NCBI GenBank assembly: GCA_035504415.1
Contig: DATJRY010000003.1
Location: 1-64,000, forward strand
Length of the DNA: 64,000 nt
From: Candidatus Sulfotelmatobacter sp.
GTDB taxonomy: Bacteria; Vulcanimicrobiota; Vulcanimicrobiia; Vulcanimicrobiales; Vulcanimicrobiaceae
Reading direction: 5' to 3'
In this document: positions 23,066-31,019 of the stretch, piece after piece
Numbering within the stretch: the first letter of the stretch is position 1
How the letters are laid out: the number at the start of each line of letters is the position of its first letter
Made by a program: the position numbers and the translations under genes
The notes under the pieces: model-generated
Databases searched by the model: none
What the model was told of the DNA's origin: nothing
What the model saw: the letters and a program-made list of their open reading frames with translations, nothing else

Positions 23066-24589
23066 CTAGACCGTGGCCATCTCCTTGGTCACGCCGTTGG
23101 TCGAGAAACCGTGGGCGGCGAGATCTTCGGCGAGGGTGACGAAGGCGCGCACCGGCGTGCCGGTCGGGCCTTTGGCCAGGTACGACGACTCGCTGTCGAG
23201 ATAGGCGGTGCCGGCGATGTCGAGGTGGATCCACGGCCTCTCGGCGACGAACGCCTTGAGGAAGGCGCCGGCGGTTTCCGCGCCGCCGGGACGTCCACCG
23301 GTGTTCTTGAGGTCGGCGATGTCGCTCTTGATCTGCTGGTCGAAGTCGGGGAAGAGCGGCAGACGCCAGTAGCGCTCGCCGACGTCGCCGACGAGGCCCA
23401 AGAACCGCGCGACGAAACCTTCGTCGTTCGACATCACGCCGCTGGCGGCGTGGCCGAGCGCGACGACGCACGCGCCGGTCAGGGTCGCCGCGTCGACGAT
23501 CTTGGTCGCGCCCAGCTCGACCGCGTACGCGAGCGCGTCGGCGAGGATCAGGCGACCCTCGGCGTCGGTGTTGAGGACCTCGATCGTCTTGCCGTTCATC
23601 GCGCGCAGGATGTCGCCCGGTTTCATCGCGCGCGGACCGGGCAGGTTCTCCGACGACGGAACCACGCCGATGACGTTGATCTTCGGACGCAGCTTCCCGA
23701 TCGCCCACAGCGCGGCAATGACGCCGGCGCCGCCCGACATGTCGTACTTCATCTCGTGCATGTTCTCGGGCGGCTTGAGCGAGATGCCGCCGGAGTCGAA
23801 CGTCAATCCCTTGCCGACCAGCGCCAGGGTCTCGTTCGAGGACGGATCGCCTCGGTAGCGCAGGACTGTCAGCGTCGCGGGCTCGTCCGAGCCGCGCGAG
23901 ACGCCCAGCAGCGCGCCCATCCCCTTCTGGGTCATCCACGCTTCGTCGTAGACGGTGACCTCGAGACCGGCGTCGGCGGCCAGCTCCTTGGCGCGATTGG
24001 CCAGGTGCGTGGGCGTCATGTCGTTGCCGGGCGTGAGCGCCATGCGTCGCGCCGCGTTGACGGCTTCGCCGACGATCGAGCCGCGCTCCGCGCCGCGTTT
24101 CACCGCGTCGCGTTCGTAGCCGCCGCTCAGGATCGTCACCTCGGTCGTGACGACCGGTTTGTCGGGCTCGGTGCGGTAGAGCGTGCCGTCCAGCGTCCCG
24201 GCTTGCGCGCCTTCGGCGACCGCCGAGGCGGCTTGCGCCGCGTCGAGCCCGTTCTCCGGCAGCGCGATCGCGATGCGATCGACGCCGCGCTTGCCCAGAT
24301 AGCGCACCGCGGTGCCGGCGTACTTGGCCAACGCGCCCGCGGTCAGCTTCGCCTTCTCACCCAGCCCGACCACCAGCACGCGCCCGAACGGCGATCCCTT
24401 GGCGTGGATCAGCGACGTTTCGTTCGCTTTGCCGGTGATCTCGCCGGTCAGCACGTCGCTGATCGCGCCACCGAGTGCGCGATCGACCTCGGCCGCAGCG
24501 CCGTCGAGCGGGCTGCCCGAGAAGACCGGGACGACGAGCGCGCCGGTCGCGACCGACGCGGCCGCGTCGTGCGAGACGTGGACCTGCAT
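23066..24589 (-). CDS. pepA: Leucyl aminopeptidase (M17)
   Basis: 507 aa. The ATG at 24589 follows GGAGGAACTCC, an ideal ribosome site, so the longer frame from 24637 is rejected. The C-terminal catalytic domain shows LVGKGLTFDSGGISLKPPENM, MKYDMSGGAGVIAAL and the M17 signature NTDAEGRLILADAL, with the Lys, Asp and Glu ligands of the two-metal centre. It removes N-terminal residues during peptide turnover; some PepA proteins also bind DNA, but nothing here shows that. It is divergent from purM with 95 bases between starts. Confidence 0.95.
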   Translation of the reverse strand: MQVHVSHDAAASVATGALVVPVFSGSPLDGAAAEVDRALGGAISDVLTGEITGKANETSLIHAKGSPFGRVLVVGLGEKAKLTAGALAKYAGTAVRYLGKRGVDRIAIALPENGLDAAQAASAVAEGAQAGTLDGTLYRTEPDKPVVTTEVTILSGGYERDAVKRGAERGSIVGEAVNAARRMALTPGNDMTPTHLANRAKELAADAGLEVTVYDEAWMTQKGMGALLGVSRGSDEPATLTVLRYRGDPSSNETLALVGKGLTFDSGGISLKPPENMHEMKYDMSGGAGVIAALWAIGKLRPKINVIGVVPSSENLPGPRAMKPGDILRAMNGKTIEVLNTDAEGRLILADALAYAVELGATKIVDAATLTGACVVALGHAASGVMSNDEGFVARFLGLVGDVGERYWRLPLFPDFDQQIKSDIADLKNTGGRPGGAETAGAFLKAFVAERPWIHLDIAGTAYLDSESSYLAKGPTGTPVRAFVTLAEDLAAHGFSTNGVTKEMATV

Positions 24590-24639
24590 GGAGTTCCTCC
24601 AGGGGGACAGAAACGGCCAAACGACCGTGATGGACAACC

Positions 24640-24668
24640 TGTTTTCGTTTACGCGAATCTTCGTTTTG
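24640..24668. promoter_or_regulatory. AT-rich island with tandem TTCGTTT in the pepA/purM promoter space
   Basis: The 24590-24684 spacer between divergent pepA and purM contains GTTTTCGTTTACG and TCTTCGTTTTGG, with TTCGTTT at 24644-24650 and 24660-24666, 16 bases apart. On the minus strand these read AAACGAA, close to the central CGAA of Bacillus PurBox half-sites, but they are direct rather than inverted. Promoter or regulator site for one or both genes; weak evidence. Confidence 0.35.
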
Positions 24669-24684
24669 GCCCTTTGGTTCGACG

Positions 24685-25722
24685 GTGCTTCTGCGCAGGC
24701 TCGACGTGCGTGATGCGTACGCCCGGGCGGGCGTCGACATCGATGCGGGCAACCTGGCGGTACAACGGTACCGCGAGGTGACGTCCGGCTGGAGTCATCC
24801 CGACCAGCTTGGGTCGCTCGGCGGATTCAACGGGCTGTTCCGGCTGCCAGGCGACGCCAAGCGCGCGTTGGTCGGATCGACCGACGGCGTCGGCACGAAG
24901 CTCTTGATCGCCGCGTCGTTGCGGCGCTACGACACGGTCGGCGCCGATTTGGTCAACCACTGCGTCAACGACATCCTGGTCACGGGCGCCGATCCGCTGT
25001 TCTTCCTCGATTACCTGGCCGTCGGCAAGCTCGATCCCGACTTGGCCGCCCTCGTCGTCGCGGGCGTTCACCGCGCGTGCCGCGAGAACGGTTGTGCGTT
25101 GCTCGGCGGCGAGACGGCCGAGATGCCCGGCGTCTACCGGCCGGAGCACTTCGATCTGGCCGGCACGATCGTCGGTATCGTCGAGCTGGACGCGATCCCC
25201 GATCCCAACCGGGTGGGCGAGGGCGACGCGATCCTCGGCTTGCCCGCCGTCGGGCTGCACACCAACGGCTACAGCTTGGCGCGCTCGCTGATCGGCGAAG
25301 ACGAATACGGCCAGCCGCTCGGGTCGACGACGTACGGCGACGCGCTGCTCGCGCCGCACCCCTCGTACCTGCACGCGGTGCGCGCGATTCGCGCCGTCGC
25401 CGACGTCAAGGCGATGGCGCACGTCACCGGCGGCGGACTGATCGACAACGTGCCGCGCACGCTGCCCGAGCACGTGAAGGCAGTCTTCGAGCAGACGCGA
25501 TGGGACGTGCCGCCGATCATGGCCGAGCTGGTGCGTCGCGGCGATCTGGGCAGCGAGGAGCGCTATCGCACGCTGAACATGGGTGTGGGCTATACGCTCA
25601 TCGTGCCGTTCACCGACGTGGACGCGGCGCTGGCGGCCGTACCGGGGACGCGCGTCGTCGGCTTCGTGCAGCCGCGCCGCGACGACGAGCCGCGCGTCGT
25701 CGTGCGCCCGGCGCGCAGCTGA
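24685..25722 (+). CDS. purM: Phosphoribosylformylglycinamidine cyclo-ligase (AIR synthetase)
   Basis: 345 aa from the GTG at 24685; GTG at 24706 is an equally good start that gives the usual short N-terminus before YARAGVDIDAGN. It converts FGAM to AIR with ATP. Motifs are VGSTDGVGTKLLIA near residue 63, ALLGGETAEMPGVY near 139, GLHTNGYSLAR near 190 and AHVTGGGLIDNVPRTLP near 246. It is the first gene of an operon with the GNAT-PurN fusion (16 bases downstream) and a DsbA-like gene. It is divergent from pepA. Confidence 0.95.
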   Translation: MLLRRLDVRDAYARAGVDIDAGNLAVQRYREVTSGWSHPDQLGSLGGFNGLFRLPGDAKRALVGSTDGVGTKLLIAASLRRYDTVGADLVNHCVNDILVTGADPLFFLDYLAVGKLDPDLAALVVAGVHRACRENGCALLGGETAEMPGVYRPEHFDLAGTIVGIVELDAIPDPNRVGEGDAILGLPAVGLHTNGYSLARSLIGEDEYGQPLGSTTYGDALLAPHPSYLHAVRAIRAVADVKAMAHVTGGGLIDNVPRTLPEHVKAVFEQTRWDVPPIMAELVRRGDLGSEERYRTLNMGVGYTLIVPFTDVDAALAAVPGTRVVGFVQPRRDDEPRVVVRPARS

Positions 25723-25738
25723 GCGAGCCGGAGCCGCG

Positions 25739-26884
25739 ATGCCGGTTACGCTGCTCGCGTCCCTCGACGACGACCGCTTCGGTGCCGACGTGCTGGCGCA
25801 GGTGCACGCACGCGCGCAGCGTGCCGGCTTCACGCTGCGGCTCGAGGACGGTCCCGACGAGCGGCTCGCGGCCTGGATCGACGCGGAGTTCCCCGGCACC
25901 TGGTGGTCGACCGAGGCGGCAGGCTCGAGCACGTTCATCGCCGAGCGCGGCGAGGAGATCCTCGGCTTCGTCGCGTTCGCCGGGGAGATGGACGCGCACT
26001 GTCGCTGGCTGCGCGCCTGGCGGGGGCGCCGCGAGCTCGGCATGGTCGGGCCGGTCGGGATAAGCGCCAGCGAGCGCGGCAGCGGTGCCGGCGCGCTGCT
26101 GATCACCGCGGCGCTCGCCGAGCTGCGCGCGCGCGGGTACGAACAGGCGCTCTTCCCCGCCGCCGAGGGCGAACGATTCGTCACCGCCGTCACCCGCTTG
26201 ACCGACGCGCGCATCGTCGACTCGTTCGCGCGCGGCGACTTCCGCCACCGGTATCGCGCGACGATTCTCGCCTCGGGCGCCGGGACCAACGCGCGCAACG
26301 TGCTGCAGCGCGTCGCGGCCGGCGGCTTGCCGCTCGACGTCGACGCGGTGATCTCGGCCCAGCCCGGCGCCGGGTCGCTCGACGCGGCGCGCGAGCACGG
26401 CGTGCCGCCGATCGTCGTCGCGTGGGACCGTGCGGCGGAGTCGCGCGCCGCCTACGACGCGCGGCTGGCCGACACCGTCGCGGCGACCGAACCCGACGTC
26501 GTGCTCCTACTGGGCTGGATGCACTTGCTGGCGCCCGCGTTCCTCGCGCGTTTCCCCGATACCATCAACGTTCATCCCGCGTTCCTGCCGCTCGATCCGC
26601 GGGCCGACGCGCTGGTCGCGCCGGACGGCTCGACGATCCCGGCGCTGCGCGGCGCGCATGCGCTGCGTGACGCGCTCGCGCAAGGCGTGCGCTGGGTCGG
26701 AGCGACGTCTCACCGCGTCACCGAGCATACGGATCGCGGCGAGGTGCTGGTCCGCATCCCGGTCGCGGTCGGTGAGACGACCAGCGAACCGGCGCTGCGC
26801 GATAAAGTGCGCCCGGCCGAGTTCGTCGCGGTCGAGAGCGGAATTCGCCGCTGGGCCGGCCAGCGGGAAGGAGATGCCGCATGA
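25739..26884 (+). CDS. purN: GNAT acetyltransferase-like domain fused to PurN (GAR formyltransferase)
   Basis: 381 aa, ATG at 25739. Residues ~1-170 form a GNAT-like domain: FIAERGEEILGFVAFAGEMD, then VGISASERGSGAGALLITAA as the acetyl-CoA loop. Residues ~178-375 are PurN-like: RATILASGAGTNARNVL, AREHGVPP, LLLGWMHLLAPAFLARFPD, INVHPAFLP (Asn/His of the active site, NVHP at 26567-26578) and TDRGEVLV, where Asp matches the catalytic Asp of PurN. The usual phosphate-binding SGNGSN is SGAGTN. It probably formylates GAR with 10-formyl-THF, since the operon otherwise lacks that step. A role for the GNAT part is unknown. The TGA overlaps the next ATG (ATGA). Confidence 0.85.
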   Translation: MPVTLLASLDDDRFGADVLAQVHARAQRAGFTLRLEDGPDERLAAWIDAEFPGTWWSTEAAGSSTFIAERGEEILGFVAFAGEMDAHCRWLRAWRGRRELGMVGPVGISASERGSGAGALLITAALAELRARGYEQALFPAAEGERFVTAVTRLTDARIVDSFARGDFRHRYRATILASGAGTNARNVLQRVAAGGLPLDVDAVISAQPGAGSLDAAREHGVPPIVVAWDRAAESRAAYDARLADTVAATEPDVVLLLGWMHLLAPAFLARFPDTINVHPAFLPLDPRADALVAPDGSTIPALRGAHALRDALAQGVRWVGATSHRVTEHTDRGEVLVRIPVAVGETTSEPALRDKVRPAEFVAVESGIRRWAGQREGDAA

Positions 26885-27426
26885 GCGACGACCAGGCTCA
26901 TCTCGCCGTCCCGGTCGGTCCCGACGATCACGCGCGCGGTCCCGCCGACGCGCCGGTGACGCTGGTCGAGTACGGCGACTTCGAGTGTCCCTACTGCGGG
27001 CGCGCCGAATCGACCGTCCAGGCGCTCGCGCGGCGGTACCCGACCCAGCTGCGGATCGTCTTTCGGAGCTTTCCGCTGCTCCAGCACCGGCACGCCGAGA
27101 AAGCCGCCGAGGCCGCCGAGTTCGCGGCCGACCACGGCAAGTTCTGGGAGCTGCACGATCTGCTCTACCAGCACCAGGACGCGCTCGACGAGCCGCACCT
27201 GCTCGGCTACGCGCGCGAGCTCGGGCTGGACGCGGACGCGCTGGCGACCGCGCTGCGCGAAGGAACGTACGCGCCGGTCATCGCCGAGGTGAAAGAAGGC
27301 GGCGAAGAGAGCGGGATTCCCGGCACGCCGGCGTTCTTCCTCAACGGCCTGCTGTTCGAGGACGATCCCACCGAAGCCAATCTCGCCGGCGCGATCGACT
27401 GGCTGCTCGAGCACGGCAGCGCGTAG
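26881..27426 (+). CDS. Cytoplasmic DsbA/FrnE-like thioredoxin-fold protein
   Basis: 181 aa. A thioredoxin-fold active site CPYC lies in VEYGDFECPYCGRAEST near residue 37, and the cis-Pro loop is GIPGTPAFFLNG. Between them is a helical insertion (DHGKFWELHDLLYQHQDAL), as in DsbA/NhaA-associated thioredoxins. No signal peptide is present, so it probably works in the cytoplasm, perhaps as a thiol oxidoreductase or disulfide isomerase. It is translationally coupled to the GNAT-PurN gene. Whether it protects redox-sensitive purine enzymes (PurF carries an Fe-S cluster) is speculation. Confidence 0.85.
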   Translation: MSDDQAHLAVPVGPDDHARGPADAPVTLVEYGDFECPYCGRAESTVQALARRYPTQLRIVFRSFPLLQHRHAEKAAEAAEFAADHGKFWELHDLLYQHQDALDEPHLLGYARELGLDADALATALREGTYAPVIAEVKEGGEESGIPGTPAFFLNGLLFEDDPTEANLAGAIDWLLEHGSA

Positions 27427-27430
27427 CGCG

Positions 27431-28432
27431 CTACGCGAACGCCAAGTTGGGGTCGGCGACGAGCGTCGCCGCGTCGGCGCGCGCATCGACCGCGCGGTGC
27501 TCGGCGGCAGCGGCGATCATCGCCGCGTTGTCGGTGCAGAAGCGCCGCTCGGGAATGAACGTCGGGATCCCGCGGCGCGCGCCGAGCGCCGCGAACGCCG
27601 CTTGCAGCGCGCCGTTGGCGGCGACGCCGCCGCTGAGCACGAGCGCGCGGTAGTCGCGCTCGTCGAGCGCGCGCGCGACCCGATCGATCAGAACGTCGAC
27701 GACCGCGGCCTGGAACGAGGCGGCGACGTCGGCGCGCGAGGCGCCGCGGCCGCGCTCGGAGTCCAGGAAGTAGCGCACCGAGGTCTTGAGCCCCGAGAAG
27801 CTCATGTCGAGCGTTCCGGGATCGGGTCGGTGACGCGGAAACGCGTACGCCCGCGGATCGCCGGCGCGCGCCAAGGCCTCGAGCGCCGGGCCGCCGGGAA
27901 ACGGAAGGTCGAGCAGTCGCGCGGTCTTGTCGAAGGCTTCGCCAGCGGCGTCGTCGCGCGTCTTGCCCAGCACGCGCATGGTGGTGGGCCCTTCGACGGC
28001 GACGAGCTGCGAGTGACCGCCGGAGACGAGCAGCGCGAGAAACGGGTACGCCGGCGGCTCGTCGCGCTCGAGAAACGCCGCGAAGATGTGGCCGTGCAAA
28101 TGGTTGACGGCGTACAGCGGTAGACCGGTCGCGAACGCGAGCGCTTTGGCCGAAGCGACGCCGACGACCAGGCTCCCGATCAGCCCCGGGCCGGCGGTCA
28201 CGGCGATGCCGTCGAGATCGCCCAGGTCGACGCCGGCGCGGCCGAGCGCGTCGTCGACCGCCGCCGAAAGCAGCGCCGTGTGACGGCGTGAGGCGATCTC
28301 GGGGACGATCCCGCCGTACTTGGCGTGAAAGGCGTCCTGGTTGGTCGAGACGTTCGAGAGGACGCGCACGCCGTCGCGGACGACGGCGGTCGCCGTGTCG
28401 TCGCAGGACGTCTCGATCCCCAGCAGCAGCAC
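27431..28432 (-). CDS. tsaD: tRNA N6-adenosine threonylcarbamoyltransferase
   Basis: 333 aa, GTG start at 28432. It forms t6A37 on ANN-decoding tRNAs together with TsaB/TsaE/TsaC, which are not in this window. Family motifs are LLLGIETSCDDTATAVV at the N-terminus, YGGIVPEIASRRH, the metal-binding VNHLHGHIFAAFLE (HxxxH), VSGGHSQLV, and GGVAANG near residue 265. Nothing unusual. Its start faces the divergent MFS gene. Confidence 0.96.
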   Translation of the reverse strand: MLLLGIETSCDDTATAVVRDGVRVLSNVSTNQDAFHAKYGGIVPEIASRRHTALLSAAVDDALGRAGVDLGDLDGIAVTAGPGLIGSLVVGVASAKALAFATGLPLYAVNHLHGHIFAAFLERDEPPAYPFLALLVSGGHSQLVAVEGPTTMRVLGKTRDDAAGEAFDKTARLLDLPFPGGPALEALARAGDPRAYAFPRHRPDPGTLDMSFSGLKTSVRYFLDSERGRGASRADVAASFQAAVVDVLIDRVARALDERDYRALVLSGGVAANGALQAAFAALGARRGIPTFIPERRFCTDNAAMIAAAAEHRAVDARADAATLVADPNLAFA

Positions 28433-28449
28433 CTCCGAGAAAACCCGTC

Positions 28450-29661
28450 GTGGCCCGGCACCGGTTGCGCTACCATGCGCAGGTGCGGCTCGACCCCCGA
28501 TATCTGGCGCTGAGCGTCTGCGGCGGAACGGCGTTTCTCGACATGTACGCGACGCAACCGCTGTTGCCGAGCCTGCGCCAGACGTTCGGCGCCGACGAAG
28601 CAGCGGTCGGCGCGACGATCTCGGCGCTGACCTTCGCCTGCGCGCTGGCGGCGCCGTTCGTCGGGCCGCTGGCCGACGCGCTGGGCCGCAAGCGCGTCAT
28701 CGTGGGCGCGATCTTCGTCCTGGCGCTGGTCACCTTCGCGGCCGCCGGCGCGCGCTCGCTGCACGCGCTGGTCCTGTGGCGTTTCGCGCAAGGGCTGTGC
28801 ATGCCGGCGGTCTTCGCCGTCACGCTCGCCTACATCGCCGAGGAGTTCCCGCCGCAGGTCGGCGGGCGCGCCATCGGCGCGTACATCGCCGGCAACGTGC
28901 TGGGCGGCTTCCTGGGCCGGTGGATCGCGGCGCTCGTGACGGCGCGCTGGGACTGGCAGGCCGCGTTCGTGGTGCTGGGCGCCCTCAACGTCGGCGGCGG
29001 CGTGCTGGTGCTGCTCGCGCTGCCCGGCGCGCGTCACTTTCGCCGCCAGTCGTCGGCGATCGACGCGGTGCGCGCGATGGGGCGCTTCGCGCGTCACCCC
29101 ACGCTGCTGGCGACCTATGTCGTCGGCGGCAGCGTGCTGTTCACGCTGACGGCGGCATTCACGTTCGCGACCTTCTATCTGGCCGCGCCGCCGTTCGCGC
29201 TGCCGACCTTCGCGCTCGGGAACGTCTTCGCCGTCTACCTGCTGGGCGTCGTCGCGACGCCGTTCGCCGGCCGGCTGATCGACCGGCTCGGCCACCGTGC
29301 GACGCTGTTGATCGCGCTGGCAACCAGCGCCGCCGGGATCGTGCTCACGCTGATTCCGCGCCTGCCGGTGGTCGTGCTCGGTCTCGGGCTGGTCTCGACC
29401 GGCGTCTTCGCCGCGCAGGCGGCCTCGCAGGGCTACATCGGCGTGGTGGCGCGCGAGCGCCGCTCGACGGCGGCCGCCCTCTACCTGACCGTCTACTACA
29501 CGGCCGGCGCCTTGGGCGCCCTGGTCCCGGCGCTGTTCTGGGCGCGCGGGGGCTGGCCGGCGACGGTGGCGCTGATCGTGGCGGTGCAGCTGGTCACGGC
29601 CGTGGTCGCCGCGCTGGGCTGGCGCGGGGGCGGGGGAGCGGACGCCGAAGCGTTCGGGTGA
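28450..29661 (+). CDS. Major facilitator superfamily transporter (12 TM)
   Basis: 403 aa from GTG 28450; a GTG at 28483 gives a start closer to the first membrane segment. Both lack a clear ribosome site. Motifs are FLDMYATQPLLPSLRQTFG, the loop GPLADALGRKRVIVG (motif A) and a repeat-like FAGRLIDRLGHRATLL in the second half. The pattern is that of YnfM/AraJ-type sugar or drug exporters. About 12 hydrophobic segments. The end overlaps the GGDEF gene by one base (TGATG). Confidence 0.87.
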   Translation: MARHRLRYHAQVRLDPRYLALSVCGGTAFLDMYATQPLLPSLRQTFGADEAAVGATISALTFACALAAPFVGPLADALGRKRVIVGAIFVLALVTFAAAGARSLHALVLWRFAQGLCMPAVFAVTLAYIAEEFPPQVGGRAIGAYIAGNVLGGFLGRWIAALVTARWDWQAAFVVLGALNVGGGVLVLLALPGARHFRRQSSAIDAVRAMGRFARHPTLLATYVVGGSVLFTLTAAFTFATFYLAAPPFALPTFALGNVFAVYLLGVVATPFAGRLIDRLGHRATLLIALATSAAGIVLTLIPRLPVVVLGLGLVSTGVFAAQAASQGYIGVVARERRSTAAALYLTVYYTAGALGALVPALFWARGGWPATVALIVAVQLVTAVVAALGWRGGGGADAEAFG

Positions 29662-31019
29662 TGCTGAGCATCGCGAGCGAACCCGTCGACGGACGGCAGC
29701 GCGTCGTCGCGATCGCGGTGATCTTCGGGCTCGCCGCGATCAGCATCGTCGCGCTCCCGTACGCCGCCGTGCCGGCGCCGCGCGCGCCCGGCTTGCAGCC
29801 GGCGCTGCTGGGGATCGCGTTCTTCGGCTACTTCATCACCGGCTATCTGCTGCTCAGCCAGTTCCAGGCCAGCCGGCTGGTCGGGACCGCGATCCTGGGC
29901 TGCGCGTACTTGGGGGCGGGGCTGATCGCGTGCTCGTACGTGCTCACCTTCCCCGGCCTCTTCCCGTTCACGATTCAGCCGGGTGCGTCGTACTGGTTAT
30001 GGGCCGTCTGGCACGTCGAGTTCGCGCTGGCGGTGCTGGCGGCGCTGATCGCCGATCGCGCCAAGTGGAGCGTCCCGGATCGCGCAACCGCCGCGCGCTG
30101 GACGCTGCCGATGCTGCTGGTAACGCTGGCGATCGTCGCGTTCCTGGTCGGCATCGTCGTCGCCAACGCCGGACCGCTCTCGAGCAACGTGCAGGGCGAG
30201 GTCTACCGCACGCTCGCGCGCGCCGCGGCCGGCGAAGTGATCGTGCTGACGAACGTCGTCGTGCTGGCGCTGGCCGTCGCCTGGACGCAAGGGCGCACGG
30301 TCTTGCAGACCTGGCTGATCGTCGCGCTCGCCGCCGCGGTGCTCGACGTGCAGGTCACGCTGACCGCCGGCGAGCGCTACACCGTCGGCTGGTATCTCGC
30401 GCGCTTGCTGGTGATCGTCTCGTCGACGGCGGTCCTCTCGGCGTACTTGCGGCAGATGCACGTACTGTTCGCGAAGCTGAGCGATCTCTCGATGGTCGAC
30501 GGGTTGACCGGCTTGCCGAACCGGCGCTTCTTCGAAGAGCGGCTCGACGCCGCGATCCGCAGCGCGCACCGCACGCACCGGCCGCTGGCGCTGCTGCTCG
30601 CCGACGTGGACGGCTTCAAGCAGTTCAACGACACCTACGGGCACCTGGCCGGCGATGAGGCGCTCAAAGCGGTGGCGTCGGCCATGCGCGCGGCGACGCT
30701 GCGGCCCGGCGACGTGGTCGCGCGCTGGGGCGGTGAGGAGTTCGTCGCGGTCCTGCCGGAGACCGATCGCGACGGTGCCTGCATGGTGGCCGAACGCTTG
30801 CGCTCGTCGGTCGAGTCGCTGTTGATCGCCCACCGCCGCGCGCCGACGCCGCACGGCGTCGTCACGCTGTGCGTCGGGGTCGCGATGCTCGGAGAGAGCG
30901 ACGCCGGCGTCGACGCGCTGACGGCGCGTGCCGACGCCGCGCTCTACCGGGCCAAGCGCGACGGCCGCAACGCGGTGGCCGTCGAGCTCGCCCCGGACGA
31001 CGCGTCGCTTCCCGTCTAG
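29661..31019 (+). CDS. Membrane diguanylate cyclase (MASE-type sensor + GGDEF)
   Basis: 452 aa, ATG at 29661. About eight hydrophobic segments occupy residues 20-265, resembling a MASE4-type sensor. The GGDEF domain (about 275-440) starts with LSMVDGLTGLPNRRFFEERL and has the active-site loop RWGGEEF. An RPGD motif five residues before the loop fits an inhibitory I-site, so the enzyme is probably product-inhibited. It makes c-di-GMP from GTP in response to an unknown membrane signal. It is convergent with thrS; the two stop codons share CTAG at 31016-31019. Confidence 0.9.
   Translation: MLSIASEPVDGRQRVVAIAVIFGLAAISIVALPYAAVPAPRAPGLQPALLGIAFFGYFITGYLLLSQFQASRLVGTAILGCAYLGAGLIACSYVLTFPGLFPFTIQPGASYWLWAVWHVEFALAVLAALIADRAKWSVPDRATAARWTLPMLLVTLAIVAFLVGIVVANAGPLSSNVQGEVYRTLARAAAGEVIVLTNVVVLALAVAWTQGRTVLQTWLIVALAAAVLDVQVTLTAGERYTVGWYLARLLVIVSSTAVLSAYLRQMHVLFAKLSDLSMVDGLTGLPNRRFFEERLDAAIRSAHRTHRPLALLLADVDGFKQFNDTYGHLAGDEALKAVASAMRAATLRPGDVVARWGGEEFVAVLPETDRDGACMVAERLRSSVESLLIAHRRAPTPHGVVTLCVGVAMLGESDAGVDALTARADAALYRAKRDGRNAVAVELAPDDASLPV

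Noticed and set aside
22739-24781. 680-aa open frame antisense to pepA
   Set aside because: Overlaps the certain M17 peptidase; no recognisable domain.
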